Part shown: positions 34,614-43,742 of the stretch, piece after piece
Numbering within the stretch: the first letter of the stretch is position 1
Layout of the letters: every line of letters starts with the position of its first letter
Origin: Hymenobacter psoromatis
GTDB lineage: Bacteria; Bacteroidota; Bacteroidia; Cytophagales; Hymenobacteraceae
Direction of reading: 5' to 3'
DNA: 64,000 nucleotides
NCBI RefSeq assembly: GCF_020012125.1
Contig: NZ_JAIFAG010000001.1
Location: forward strand, 3,162,001-3,226,000
The notes under the pieces: model-generated
Seen by the model: the letters and a program-made list of their open reading frames with translations, nothing else
What the model was told of the DNA's origin: nothing
The model's database searches: none
Translations under genes and position numbers: made by a program

Positions 34614-35231
34614 ATGCGCTGGTGCCCGTTGTTATTGCTCGCGGGGGGCTTTTGCGCGGTGCGGCTGGCGGGTGCCCAGGTGGCCCCGGCAGCCACGCAC
34701 GCTATTGAGCGCCCGGTGCCGCTGGATGCGGTGCGCGTGACGGCGGCGCACCTACGACGGCGGGTAGTGGGCAATTCGAGTGATTCGCGGCAGACGTTTT
34801 TTTGGCCCGACTACAATACGCCCGGCAATCAATTCGGCCAGCTCCTTTCGTTGCAGCGGCCGGGCTGGTTAGAGGCAGTTTCGTTTCACGCAGCGGCGTG
34901 CAGCTACGACAGCCTGTTTTTACGGGTGCAGGTGTATGGCGTGGACCAAGGATTTCCGGGGGCGGCGCTGCTGCTGCGGCCGGTGGCCGTACGGCTGGCG
35001 CGGGCCGACCTGGCCAACCGGGTGGTGCTCGACCTGCGGCCATCCCACGTCTGGCTCAAGGGCGACGCGGTGGTGGCACTCGAAATACTGCGGGCGCAGG
35101 GGCCGGATACGCTGGCCTTTTCGGCGGCGATGGTACCGGGGCCGAGCTACGAAATTGACCTGCCCGGCGACAGTACCAACTGTAACATTCCGCCGCGGGG
35201 CACCAGCCGGGGGGCGGTGCCCTGGCAGTAG
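34614..35231 (+). CDS. Secreted hypothetical protein
   Basis: 205 residues with a signal peptide (CPLLLLAGGFCAVRLAGAQ). The rest has no motif I recognise. Segments such as GWLEAVSFHAAACSYDSLFLRVQVYG... alternate hydrophobic and polar residues and look like a beta-sandwich, perhaps a carbohydrate-binding or surface module. The end (STNCNIPPRGTSRGAVPW) is Pro and Gly rich. It sits 40 nt after the GH5 gene on the same strand and may be co-expressed. No function is assigned. Confidence 0.6.
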   Translation: MRWCPLLLLAGGFCAVRLAGAQVAPAATHAIERPVPLDAVRVTAAHLRRRVVGNSSDSRQTFFWPDYNTPGNQFGQLLSLQRPGWLEAVSFHAAACSYDSLFLRVQVYGVDQGFPGAALLLRPVAVRLARADLANRVVLDLRPSHVWLKGDAVVALEILRAQGPDTLAFSAAMVPGPSYEIDLPGDSTNCNIPPRGTSRGAVPWQ

Positions 35232-35334
35232 AGCCCTACTACCCCCTGGCGCAAAACCAACCTGTTCAGCATTGGCATAAACGCGACTATTCTGCAAGAA
35301 TCCCGTTAAGAGTTTCCTCTTTCTACCCCTGCTT

Positions 35335-36273
35335 ATGAAAGCTAACCTGCTTGTTTACTTCGCTTCGGCCCTTTTACTGGCCGCCCCTACCCCCCCGGCC
35401 GCGGCCCAGGCAGCCCCGAAGCCCACAGTTATTCTCTTCGTGGGCAACAGCTTTTTTCACGGGGCTTTTGAGCCGGTGCTGAGCTACAACACAGCGGCCG
35501 TGACCGACGAAAACTTTAAGCCCACCGGGCCGCGCAGCGGGCGCGAGCACGCCGATGGGCCCTGGGGCGGTATTCCGGGCATTTTCAAGAAGCTGACTGA
35601 CGAGGTAGGGCTGAACTACGAAGTACACCTGGAGGCCATCAGCGGGCAGACCTTGCAGTTTCATTACGACAGCGCGCTGGCCGTGATTAAGCAGCCCAAG
35701 TGGGACCGGGTGATTATGCACGACTACAGTACCGGACCGGTGCCCATGCGCCACGGCGGCCAGCCCGCGCGATTTTTCACCTACGCCACCAAGCTGGAGC
35801 AGGCCGTGCACGAGGTGAATCCAAAGGCCAAAATATACCTCTACGAAACCTGGGCGCGGGCCGACCTCACCTATCCCGCCGACAAAAATTACACCGGCCT
35901 ACCCCTCGACTCGATGACGACCGACCTGCACCGGGCCTACTACCAGGAAGCGGCGCAGGACCACGGCTTTGCGGGCGTGGCACCGGCCGGCGATGCCTGG
36001 CTGCGCGCCGTGCGCCAGGGCCTGGCCGACCCCAACCCCTACGACGACGCCGAGCCCGGTAAAGTGGACCTCTGGGGCCGCGACCACTACCACCCCAGCG
36101 CCTACGGTGCCTACCTCAACGCCTGCGTGGTGCTGGCTGAAGTAACGGGCTACGACCCCCGCAAGTTGGGCGCGCAGGAGCAGGCCGCCGCCGCCCTGGG
36201 CATCGCGCCCGAGGTGGCCGTGCGGCTGCAAAAAATAGCCTACGAGCAGGTGCGGGCCGGGCGCAAGGGGTAG
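35335..36273 (+). CDS. Secreted SGNH/GDSL-type hydrolase
   Basis: 312 residues with a signal peptide ending in AAAQAA. Block I of the SGNH fold is VILFVGNSFFHGAF, in which Ser of GNS is the expected nucleophile, and block V is DHYHPSAYGAYLNA with the Asp-x-x-His dyad. IYLYETWARADLTY lies between. Members of this fold are esterases, often polysaccharide or carbohydrate deacetylases. The neighbouring glycosidases make a carbohydrate esterase plausible but this is not shown by the sequence. The gene ends about 20 nt before dyad sites that belong to the next operon. Confidence 0.78.
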   Translation: MKANLLVYFASALLLAAPTPPAAAQAAPKPTVILFVGNSFFHGAFEPVLSYNTAAVTDENFKPTGPRSGREHADGPWGGIPGIFKKLTDEVGLNYEVHLEAISGQTLQFHYDSALAVIKQPKWDRVIMHDYSTGPVPMRHGGQPARFFTYATKLEQAVHEVNPKAKIYLYETWARADLTYPADKNYTGLPLDSMTTDLHRAYYQEAAQDHGFAGVAPAGDAWLRAVRQGLADPNPYDDAEPGKVDLWGRDHYHPSAYGAYLNACVVLAEVTGYDPRKLGAQEQAAAALGIAPEVAVRLQKIAYEQVRAGRKG

Positions 36274-36287
36274 GGCCGGCCGCGACT

Positions 36288-36322
36288 GTCCGGCAATGGA
36301 CACACTGCCCGGTAATGGACGC
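36288..36322 (+). promoter_or_regulatory. Tandem dyad sites, putative enhancer for the sigma-54 regulator
   Basis: TGTCCGGCAATGGACA (36288-36303) is a TGTCC-N6-GGACA palindrome; TGCCCGGTAATGGACG (36307-36322) is a degenerate second copy 19 bp on. The CCGG(C/T)AATGGAC core is repeated directly. They lie about 70-100 bp upstream of a sigma-54-like promoter, where NtrC-type activators bind. The activator is probably the response regulator encoded at 44502-45872. Confidence 0.6.
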
Positions 36323-36386
36323 ATTTCGCTGGATGTTTCGGCTTGTATAGTGAATTAATTTATTGATTAATAAGTAGTTATTTTGC

Positions 36387-36402
36387 TGGCACGGAGCTTG
36401 GC
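36387..36402 (+). promoter_or_regulatory. Putative sigma-54 (-24/-12) promoter of the efflux operon
   Basis: TGGCACGGAGCTTGGC has the full TGGCACG -24 element, a 4-nt spacer and TTG, but the -12 element reads TTGGC rather than TTGC, so the GC dinucleotide is either one base late or has a C-to-G change. It lies 37 nt ahead of the adaptor ATG. The cluster's own NtrC-type regulator supports it. Confidence 0.55.
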
Positions 36403-36438
36403 TTTAGTAGGGAGAACTACCTTGCTACTTGCCCGCTC

Positions 36439-37686
36439 ATGGACAGAATTATTGACACCGCTACCCAGCGCCGCCGCCGGCTGCGCACCTGGCTGCTCGG
36501 CGTGGCGGCGCTGGCCGCGCTGCTGGCGGCCGGGTGGGGGCTGCGGGCCGCGTTGCAGCCCAGCCTGCGGCGGGGTGATATCCTCACGGCCCGTGTCGAA
36601 ACCGGTGACGTGGACGCCACGCTCACCGCCGCCGGCACCATTATTCCGGCGCGGGAGGTGGTCATTACCAGTCCCATCCCGAGCACAGTGCGGCGGGTGG
36701 TGCTGGCGGTGGGCGCACGGGTGCGGCCGGGCCAGCTCATCCTGGAATTGGACAAAGACCTGGCCGCCTCGGCGCTGGCCAAGCTCGACGATGAGCAGCT
36801 GCGCAACCAGAATAAGAACTCGCAACTACAGCTCACGCTGGACCGCAGCCTCACCGACCTGGCGGCCCAGCAGCAGAGCCAGGATTTGAAGGTGAGCAGC
36901 CTGGAATCGGCGTTGCGCGATGAGCAGCACCTGCTAGCCATTGGGGGCGGCACCGCCGAGGCCGTGCGCCAGGCCGAATTGAACCTGCGCACCGCCCGCC
37001 TCGAAGCCCAGCGCCTGCGCCAACAGCTGGCCAACCAGCGCCTGGCCAGCCAGGCTGACCGCCGCGAGCTGGGCTATACCGTGTCGATGCAGCAGCGCAG
37101 CATCCAGGAGCAGGCCGGCAAGCTACGCCAGGCCGACATCAGCAGCCAGCTGCCTGGCGTGCTCACTTGGGTAAATGACAACCTCGGGGCCACCGTGCAG
37201 GCCGGCGACGCCCTGGCGCGGGTAGCCGACCTCAGCCGCTACCGCGTGCGCGCCACGCTCGCCGATAGCTACGCCGACCAGCTGCACCCCGGCGATGCCG
37301 TGCTGGTGCGCCTCGGCCCCGGCACCGACCTGCGCGGCACCGTGGCCAGCATCAGCCCGGCCGTGGACAAGGGGGTAGTGACCTTTTACGCTACCCTCGC
37401 CAACGACCACCACCCGGCCCTGCGCGCCAATCTGCGCGCCGACGTGTTCGTGATAACCCGCGCCCACCGCGGCGTGCTGCGCCTCCACAACGGCCCCTTC
37501 TACCAGGGCGGCCAGGAGCAGCCGGTGTTCGTGCTGGCGGGGGGTAGGGCCGGGCGCAGGGTGGTGCATTTTGGCGATAGCAACACCGATTACGTGCAGG
37601 TGCTGAGAGGCTTGACGAAGGGTGAGGAGGTGATTGTGTCGGATACCAAGGGGTTTGTGGACACGCCGGAATTGCAGGTGGAGTAG
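36439..37686 (+). CDS. Periplasmic adaptor subunit (HlyD/MacA-like) of an ABC efflux pump
   Basis: 415 residues. N-terminal membrane anchor (LLGVAALAALLAAGWGLRAA), then a lipoyl half (VDATLTAAGTIIPAREVVIT), a long coiled coil of about 150 residues (rich in Gln, Leu, Asp and Arg, from LAKLDDEQLRNQNKN to KLRQADISSQ), the second lipoyl half (GVLTWVNDNLGATVQAGDAL) and a beta-barrel/membrane-proximal end (GEEVIVSDTKGFVDTPEL). Adaptors of this type join an inner-membrane transporter to TolC. It is the first gene of the cluster, under the sigma-54-like promoter. The C-terminal glycine pair in LAGGRAGRR is encoded within a GGGGTAGG word. Confidence 0.9.
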   Translation: MDRIIDTATQRRRRLRTWLLGVAALAALLAAGWGLRAALQPSLRRGDILTARVETGDVDATLTAAGTIIPAREVVITSPIPSTVRRVVLAVGARVRPGQLILELDKDLAASALAKLDDEQLRNQNKNSQLQLTLDRSLTDLAAQQQSQDLKVSSLESALRDEQHLLAIGGGTAEAVRQAELNLRTARLEAQRLRQQLANQRLASQADRRELGYTVSMQQRSIQEQAGKLRQADISSQLPGVLTWVNDNLGATVQAGDALARVADLSRYRVRATLADSYADQLHPGDAVLVRLGPGTDLRGTVASISPAVDKGVVTFYATLANDHHPALRANLRADVFVITRAHRGVLRLHNGPFYQGGQEQPVFVLAGGRAGRRVVHFGDSNTDYVQVLRGLTKGEEVIVSDTKGFVDTPELQVE

Positions 37687-37698
37687 CCCCATACACTT

Positions 37699-37732
37699 CC
37701 GGCCCCCTTCCCTGCGGGGGAGGGAGAGCCTG
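37699..37732. repeat. C/G-rich hairpin repeat, copy 1
   Basis: The CCGGCCCCCTTCCCTGCGGG stretch and the G-rich run after it form a CCC..GGG hairpin. It is similar to the copy at 37813-37847 (CCGGCTCCCCTCCCCCGCAG and following). The two copies flank the 5' end of the TolC-like gene. Confidence 0.5.
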
Positions 37733-37769
37733 ACGAGCCTTCATCTAAAACTTATTAAAAATTACCGCC

Positions 37770-39305
37770 GTGTTTCTCGTCCGTAAAAAATTACCGTGCC
37801 ATCAGCAATCGTCCGGCTCCCCTCCCCCGCAGGGGAGGGGTCGGGGGTGGAGCTGCGCACGGCGGGCGGCCTTACTCCTGCTCCTCCTACCCCTCATCGC
37901 CCCTGCCCAAACCCTCACCCTCCCCGACCTCATTCAACAAACCCTCACCACCGCCGCGCCCGGCCTGCAAGCCCGCGCCGCCCGCGAGGGCGGCTACTGG
38001 GCCTACCGCGCCTACCAGGCCAGCTACCGGCCGCAGCTGGCGCTGCAAGGCGTGGTGCCGAGCTTCAACCGGGCCATTATTCCGGTGGTGCAGCCCGATG
38101 GCACGACCGCGTTTCAGTCGGTGCGCTACAACAACTCGCTGCTGGCCGTGAACCTGACGCAGAACATCGGCCTCACCGGCGCGCAGGTGGTGGTGGGCTC
38201 GCAAGTGCAGCGGTTCGATGATTTTATCCGAACCGAGAAACGCTATAACAACCAGCCCTTTACCCTGGGCCTGACCCAGCCGCTGGGCTACTTCAACGCC
38301 CTGAAGTGGGACAGCCGCATCGCACCGCTGCTCTACCAGGAAAGCCAGCGCCAGTATCTGGAGGACCGCGAGGCCATCGCGCAGCGCGTGACGGAACTGT
38401 ATTTCGACGTGCTGTTGCAGCAGGTAAACGCCGCCGTGGCCGGCCAAAACGCCCAGGCCACCGCCGAGCTGCTGCGGGTGGGTAGGGAGAAATACCAACT
38501 GGGCCGCCTCTCGGAAAGCGACTTATTGCAATTAGAACTCAACCTGCTGAACGCCCAGCAGGCCCAGGCTCAGGCGCTGCTCGACGCCGAAACCGCCACC
38601 GTGAGCCTGCGTACCTACTGCGCCCTCCCTACCCCCGACCCCACCGCCGGAGCCGCGCCACTGGCCGTGCCGACCCCCGCGCCTACCCTGGCCGTAGTGC
38701 CCGCCGAGGCGCTGGCCCAGGCCCAGCAGCACCGGGTGGCGGTGCTGGCCCTGGCCCGCCGCCAGCTGCAAGCGGCCCGCGACGTGGCCCAGGCGCGCGG
38801 CACCACCGGCCTGCTGGCTACCCTCACCGCCAACCTCGGCTACGTAAACCAGGCCCCGCAACTAACTGACAGCTACCGCGCCCTGCAAAACCAGCAGCAG
38901 GTGGCGCTGGCTTTCTCCCTACCCCTCGTGGACTGGGGGAGGCGCCGCGCCACCATCCGCACCGCCGAGTTGGCGCGCGACCAAACCCAGGCCGCCGTGA
39001 GCCAGGACCAGCGCAGCTTCGAGCAAACCGTGCTCACGCAGGCCGCCCAGGTGCCGGCCCTGGCCAGCCAAACCCGCCTGGCCGCCCGCGCCGATACGCT
39101 GGCCCAGCGCCGCTACGCCATCACCCGCGCCACCTATGAGGCCGGCCGCCTCAGTCTCACCGATTTAACGCTGGCCTCGGCCGCCAAGGACCTGGCGCGG
39201 CGCGGCTACATTCTGGCCCTGCGCGCGGGCTGGGTGGGGTATTATCGCCTGCGCGGTCTCACGTTATTTGACTTTGAAACCCAGCAGCCGCTGGCCGCGC
39301 AGTAG
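37770..39305 (+). CDS. TolC-family outer-membrane efflux protein
   Basis: 511 residues counted from the GTG at 37770. The signal peptide core is RRAALLLLLLPLIAPAQ, but the preceding 30 residues are encoded by a C/G-rich hairpin repeat and no later in-frame start exists, so the repeat appears to have become part of the leader. The mature part has two TolC repeats of long helices (DREAIAQRVTELYFDVLLQQ, QLGRLSESDLLQLELNLLNA, and RYAITRATYEAGRLSLTDLT). TolC trimers form the outer-membrane duct for the adaptor and ABC transporter encoded on either side. The TAG stop is the first TAG of a GTAG-type repeat. Confidence 0.88.
   Translation: MFLVRKKLPCHQQSSGSPPPQGRGRGWSCARRAALLLLLLPLIAPAQTLTLPDLIQQTLTTAAPGLQARAAREGGYWAYRAYQASYRPQLALQGVVPSFNRAIIPVVQPDGTTAFQSVRYNNSLLAVNLTQNIGLTGAQVVVGSQVQRFDDFIRTEKRYNNQPFTLGLTQPLGYFNALKWDSRIAPLLYQESQRQYLEDREAIAQRVTELYFDVLLQQVNAAVAGQNAQATAELLRVGREKYQLGRLSESDLLQLELNLLNAQQAQAQALLDAETATVSLRTYCALPTPDPTAGAAPLAVPTPAPTLAVVPAEALAQAQQHRVAVLALARRQLQAARDVAQARGTTGLLATLTANLGYVNQAPQLTDSYRALQNQQQVALAFSLPLVDWGRRRATIRTAELARDQTQAAVSQDQRSFEQTVLTQAAQVPALASQTRLAARADTLAQRRYAITRATYEAGRLSLTDLTLASAAKDLARRGYILALRAGWVGYYRLRGLTLFDFETQQPLAAQ
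37813..37847. repeat. C/G-rich hairpin repeat, copy 2, inside the TolC leader
   Basis: CCCCTCCCCCGCAGGGGAGG forms a strong hairpin. It is translated within the N-terminal leader of the TolC-like protein (residues about 15-27, SGSPPPQGRGRG). Confidence 0.55.
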
Positions 39306-39409
39306 CGCGAAGTTTCCACTTCGTGCGCGAGCGCAGCGAGCATCATCGTTTGCGCCGCCCGGCCCCCCTGCTCGCTGCGCTCGCGCACGAAGTAGAAACT
39401 TCGCGCTAC
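39302..39409. repeat. GTAG-type REP pair, family TAGCGCGAAGT, overlapping the tolC-like stop
   Basis: 39-nt arms (39302-39340 and 39371-39409) with one mismatch and a 30-nt spacer. GTAG is at the 5' foot and CTAC at the 3' foot; each arm contains its own hairpin (CGCGAAGT..ACTTCG..CGCG). The first TAG is the stop codon (39303-39305) of the preceding gene. Confidence 0.88.
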
Positions 39410-39442
39410 TGCCTTTGCCACTCCTTTTTAGCTTCTTGCCCC

Positions 39443-40141
<699 letters not shown>

Positions 40142-40167
40142 GCAGCTACTGAACCAACAAATAAGAA

Positions 40168-40258
40168 CGTCATGCTGAGCTTGTAGAAGCATCTCTACCA
40201 CGCCGTCAGGGTTAGTAATTCTAACGGCGTGAGATGCTTCGACAAGCTCAGCATGACG
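40168..40258. repeat. Degenerate family-B palindrome
   Basis: Arms 40168-40206 and 40224-40258. The right arm lacks the GGTA of GGTAGAGATGC and there is an A/C mismatch (TTGTAGAAG against CTTCGACAA). The same element in intact form is at 32798-32896, so this looks like a decaying copy. Confidence 0.8.
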
Positions 40259-40283
40259 GACGAAAATTTTCAATCTCTCTGCT

Positions 40284-41537
40284 ATGCTCCTATCCTACCT
40301 CAAAATTGCCTGGAAAGTCCTCTTGCGGCGCAAGTTCTTCACCGCCATCAGCCTGTTTGGCATCAGCTTCACGCTGATGATTCTGCTGGTGGTGTATGCG
40401 TTGATAGATTTTGCCGCTGGGCCGCACCGGCCTGAGCTACGCAGCGACCGGCTATTGTTTATCAACCGAATACAGCTGCTGTATCGCGACGGCGGCACTA
40501 GTAACAGCAGCATGGGCTATGCTTTTCTAGACCGGTACGCCCGCCCGCTGCATACGCCCGAAAAAGTGTCTATCAGCCAAAGCAACTGGGGTACGGCTGT
40601 GGCCTACGTAGGGCAGCAAGTGCTGAAACTTGACCGTAAGCGCACAGATGGCGCATTTTGGCAAGTGTTGGATTTCGACTTCTTGGAGGGTCGCCCCTAT
40701 AACCAGCGCGAAGTACAGGATGGAGCCCACGTAGCGGTAGTAAGTGAAACTACGGCCCGGCGCTACTTCGGCACTGCGGCGGGCGTGGCGGGGCGCGAGA
40801 TGGTGCTCGATGCGGTGCCCTATCGGGTAGTAGGCGTGGTGCGCGACGTATCGTTGGTGCGCCTGCATAGCTACGCCGAACTGTGGCAGCCCATCTCGGC
40901 CACCGCCGACAACTTACGCGACTCCGAGTATTTGGGGAAGTACCAGGCCATCGTACTGGCCCGCCGCCCGGCCGACGTGCCGCTCATTAAGGAGGAGTAC
41001 TTACAGGTTATCAACCGCGTACCGCTGCCCGACCCCAAGCGCTACAGCAAAGTAAACTCGCGGGCCCAAACGCTGCTGGCGTCGTCGCTGGGCAGCAATG
41101 AAAATGCTACCGAAGTGGAGGGCGCGGCCGGGCCGTTTCTGCGGGTAGTGGTGGGACTAGGACTGCTGTTTTTGCTGTTGCCGGCCCTCAACCTGATTAA
41201 CATCAACGTGAGCCGCACGCTGGAGCGCTCCTCCGAGATTGGCGTGCGCAAGGCCTTCGGAGCCACGGGTAGGCAACTGGTGGGGCAGTTTCTGGTCGAA
41301 AACATCTCCCTGACGCTGCTGGGGGCGGGACTGGGTTTGGGGCTGGCGGCCGGGGTATTGGCGCTGCTCAATAGCAGCCACCTGGTGCCCTACGCCTCAT
41401 TTGGATTAAATGGACGAGTGTTTGGGGCGGCGCTGGGCGTAGCCCTGTTTTTCGGAATCCTGTCGGGCGCTTACCCGGCTTATAAAATGTCGAAGTTGCA
41501 CGCCGTAAAGGCTTTAAAAGGAGACCTTGCCGCATGA
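40284..41537 (+). CDS. ABC transporter permease, FtsX/MacB fold (first of two)
   Basis: 417 residues. An N-terminal membrane helix (FFTAISLFGISFTLMILLVV), a large periplasmic domain (about 50-270), and three C-terminal helices: VVVGLGLLFLLLPALNLINI, the one after SEIGVRKAFGATGRQLVGQF, and GRVFGAALGVALFFGILSGA. Conserved ERSSEIGVRKAFGA and AYPAYKMSKLHAVKALKGD match the MacB permease core. MacB-type systems move substrates from the periplasm through TolC. Its stop codon overlaps the start of the second permease (ATGA, 41534-41537). Two different permeases imply a heterodimer. Confidence 0.92.
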   Translation: MLLSYLKIAWKVLLRRKFFTAISLFGISFTLMILLVVYALIDFAAGPHRPELRSDRLLFINRIQLLYRDGGTSNSSMGYAFLDRYARPLHTPEKVSISQSNWGTAVAYVGQQVLKLDRKRTDGAFWQVLDFDFLEGRPYNQREVQDGAHVAVVSETTARRYFGTAAGVAGREMVLDAVPYRVVGVVRDVSLVRLHSYAELWQPISATADNLRDSEYLGKYQAIVLARRPADVPLIKEEYLQVINRVPLPDPKRYSKVNSRAQTLLASSLGSNENATEVEGAAGPFLRVVVGLGLLFLLLPALNLININVSRTLERSSEIGVRKAFGATGRQLVGQFLVENISLTLLGAGLGLGLAAGVLALLNSSHLVPYASFGLNGRVFGAALGVALFFGILSGAYPAYKMSKLHAVKALKGDLAA

Positions 41538-42724
41538 TACGCCACCTGTTTACCCTAATATGGAACCGCAAGCGGGCTAATGCCTTGCTGACCCTGGAAA
41601 TTTTTCTGGCTTTCATAGTGCTCTTTGCAGTAGGCAGCGTGGGCGTGTACTATTGGAATAATTACCGGTCACCGATGGGCTTCACCTATAAAAACGTGTG
41701 GCAAATTGACCTTAGTCCCGGCACTCAGCCCCGCGCCGAACAATTTGGCACCTTGCAGCAAGTGCTGGCGCAACTGCGCAGCACACCGGGCGTAGTGGGC
41801 GTATCGCGCAGCAACGACAACGTGCCGTTCGCCTTCAGCAATAACACTACTGGACTGGAATACGGTGAAGGCCCCGCCAAGCGGTCGGCAGGTGACGCAA
41901 ATATTTACAGTGCTGGCCCCGAGCTACGTGCTATAATGGATGTGCAGCTGCGCGAAGGCCGCTGGTTTGACCGCCGCGATGAAGTAGCCAATCCTGTTCC
42001 CATCGTCATCAACGAGCAATTGCGCGAGCAGCTTTTTGAGCCAGGTCAGGCGGCCCTAGGGCAGGTAGTGCGCAGCGGCGACGAGCGCTGGCGCATCGTG
42101 GGCGTAAGCGGCCCCTACCGGGCCGACGGCGAGCTAGACGAGCCTAAAGCGGGCCTGTTCCGTTATGTAGGCCCGCAGGATACTACACGGGCTTGGTTTA
42201 AGTTGGTGATGCGGGTCCAACCAGGGTCCGGCGCATTACTGGAGAAGAAAATCGGCGACGATATCCGTGCCATCAATCCGCTTTGGCATAGCAGTATTGA
42301 TTACCTAACCGAAATGCGAATAGCGAAGTTAAAAATAAAATTAACGCCGCCAGCCATTCTGGGCGTAGTGTGCATTTTCCTTATTGTGAATGTGGCCCTG
42401 GGCCTGTTTGGCGTGCTGTGGCTCAACATCAACCAGCGGCGCGGCGAGCTGGGCGTGCGCCGCGCAATGGGCGCCTCGGGCGCGGCCATCAGCCGGCAGA
42501 TTGTGGGTGAGATTCTGGTGCTCACCACCTTTGGGCTGGCGCTAGGGCTGCTGGTGGCGGTGCAGTTTCCGCTGCTGGGCGTGTTTAATGTGCAGGCCGG
42601 CGTGTATGGCACCGCGATGGCGCTGGCGGCGGGCGGCCTCTACCTGCTGGCGGCGGCCTGCGCGCTCTACCCCAGCCGGCTGGCGGCAGGCATTCAGCCG
42701 GCCGTGGCCTTGCGCGAGGAGTGA
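41534..42724 (+). CDS. ABC transporter permease, FtsX/MacB fold (second of two)
   Basis: 396 residues, same plan as the upstream permease: N-terminal helix (LTLEIFLAFIVLFAVGSVGV), periplasmic domain, then helices ILGVVCIFLIVNVALGLFGV, EILVLTTFGLALGLLVAVQF and the last (MALAAGGLYLLAAACALYPS). It has RRGELGVRRAMGASGAAISR before the second C-terminal helix and ends ALYPSRLAAGIQPAVALREE. Translationally coupled to the first permease. Substrate unknown; the sigma-54 pair in the cluster implies inducible expression. Confidence 0.92.
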   Translation: MIRHLFTLIWNRKRANALLTLEIFLAFIVLFAVGSVGVYYWNNYRSPMGFTYKNVWQIDLSPGTQPRAEQFGTLQQVLAQLRSTPGVVGVSRSNDNVPFAFSNNTTGLEYGEGPAKRSAGDANIYSAGPELRAIMDVQLREGRWFDRRDEVANPVPIVINEQLREQLFEPGQAALGQVVRSGDERWRIVGVSGPYRADGELDEPKAGLFRYVGPQDTTRAWFKLVMRVQPGSGALLEKKIGDDIRAINPLWHSSIDYLTEMRIAKLKIKLTPPAILGVVCIFLIVNVALGLFGVLWLNINQRRGELGVRRAMGASGAAISRQIVGEILVLTTFGLALGLLVAVQFPLLGVFNVQAGVYGTAMALAAGGLYLLAAACALYPSRLAAGIQPAVALREE

Positions 42725-42952
42725 GGGGGTAGGGCGAGCGTTGGGGTAAGGTTTGGGCGGGTTGGGATAATCTTCTTGCACCGGCCGGGCAACGGGCGGC
42801 ACCTTTGCCGCATCTCACCCGCCAACCAGTCAGCCCCTTACCGACTCGGTTTTATTTTTCCCTACCCTCGTAACGAACGCCCACCCGCCCCGGTATCCAC
42901 CCCAAACGCTCGCTAATTCACTAATTTTCTAACTCATCACCTTACTAATCTC

Positions 42953-43630
42953 ATGAAAAACCTGCTGCTTTCCGCCCTTCTTTCGCTGCTGGCCCTGGGG
43001 TCGGCGCTAGCCCAAACGCGGACCGTGCCGGCGTTTCACACCATTAAGGTGAGCGGCGGCATCGAGCTGACCCTCACGGCGGGCGCTGCCCAGCGGGTGG
43101 AGGTGAGCACCGAGCCGGCCGAGCTAGCCCAGTACCTGACCACTACTGTGGAGGACGGCACGCTGGTGCTGCGCTTCGAGCACCCCAATGGCAACGTGCG
43201 GAGCCAGCACTTGCGCGTGGCCGTCACGGCCGACCAGCTTACGGCCCTCACTGCAAGCAGCGGCGCAGCCGTGACAGCCCGCGGCGCATTCGCCGCGTCC
43301 ACGTTCGTGCTCGACGCCTCGTCGGGGGCCGCCGTGCGCGCCGACCTGGCCATCAGCGACCTAACGGTGCGCCAGCACGGCGGCAGCGTGGTGACCCTCA
43401 ACGGCCAGGTGGCCAAGCTGCTGCTGGACGTAAACGGCGGCTCCGTCTTTAGCGGCAACGACCTGGCAACTACCACCTGCCAGGCGCAGGCCAACGGCGG
43501 TAGCATCGTGCGGCTCAACACGAAAGACAGCCTCACGGCCACCGCCGACGGCGGGTCCAGCATCAAGTATCACGGCTCGCCGCAGGTGACGAAGCAAGCC
43601 AATGGTGGCAGCACCATCAAGGGCAGTTAG
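42953..43630 (+). CDS. DUF2807 (head GIN domain) secreted protein, copy 1
   Basis: 225 residues with a signal peptide (KNLLLSALLSLLALGSALAQ). The mature protein is a repetitive parallel beta-helix of the DUF2807/GIN type: FHTIKVSGGIELTLTAGAAQ, then short turns such as TASSGAAVTARGAFA, VLDASSGAAVRADLA, LDVNGGSVFSGNDL and ANGGSIVRLNTKD. Function of the family is not established; it is common at the Bacteroidota surface. A paralogue follows directly, and the two sit between the efflux genes and the regulators. The final codons and TAG stop lie inside a palindrome. Confidence 0.88.
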   Translation: MKNLLLSALLSLLALGSALAQTRTVPAFHTIKVSGGIELTLTAGAAQRVEVSTEPAELAQYLTTTVEDGTLVLRFEHPNGNVRSQHLRVAVTADQLTALTASSGAAVTARGAFAASTFVLDASSGAAVRADLAISDLTVRQHGGSVVTLNGQVAKLLLDVNGGSVFSGNDLATTTCQAQANGGSIVRLNTKDSLTATADGGSSIKYHGSPQVTKQANGGSTIKGS

Positions 43631-43692
43631 CAGAAGACGTCTGTCATTGCGAGCGCAGCGCGGCAATGACAGACGTCTTCTGCTAACTGCCC
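43621..43692. repeat. Perfect inverted repeat covering the stop codon of DUF2807 copy 1
   Basis: 30-nt arms (43621-43650 and 43663-43692), 12-nt loop, perfect. The arm includes the last codons and the TAG stop (43628-43630) of the upstream gene. The core GTCATTGCGAGC..GCAATGAC belongs to the same group as 21950-22006 and 57260-57299. Confidence 0.88.
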
Positions 43693-43742
43693 TTGCTTAT
43701 TTAACTACATCTTTTTTTCACCCTCTTTCTGAGCTATTTCTG

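Noticed and set aside
42795-42806. GGCACCTTTGC considered as a second sigma-54 promoter
   Set aside because: Spacing between GG and GC is too short; it fits the CACCTTTG form of a housekeeping promoter better.
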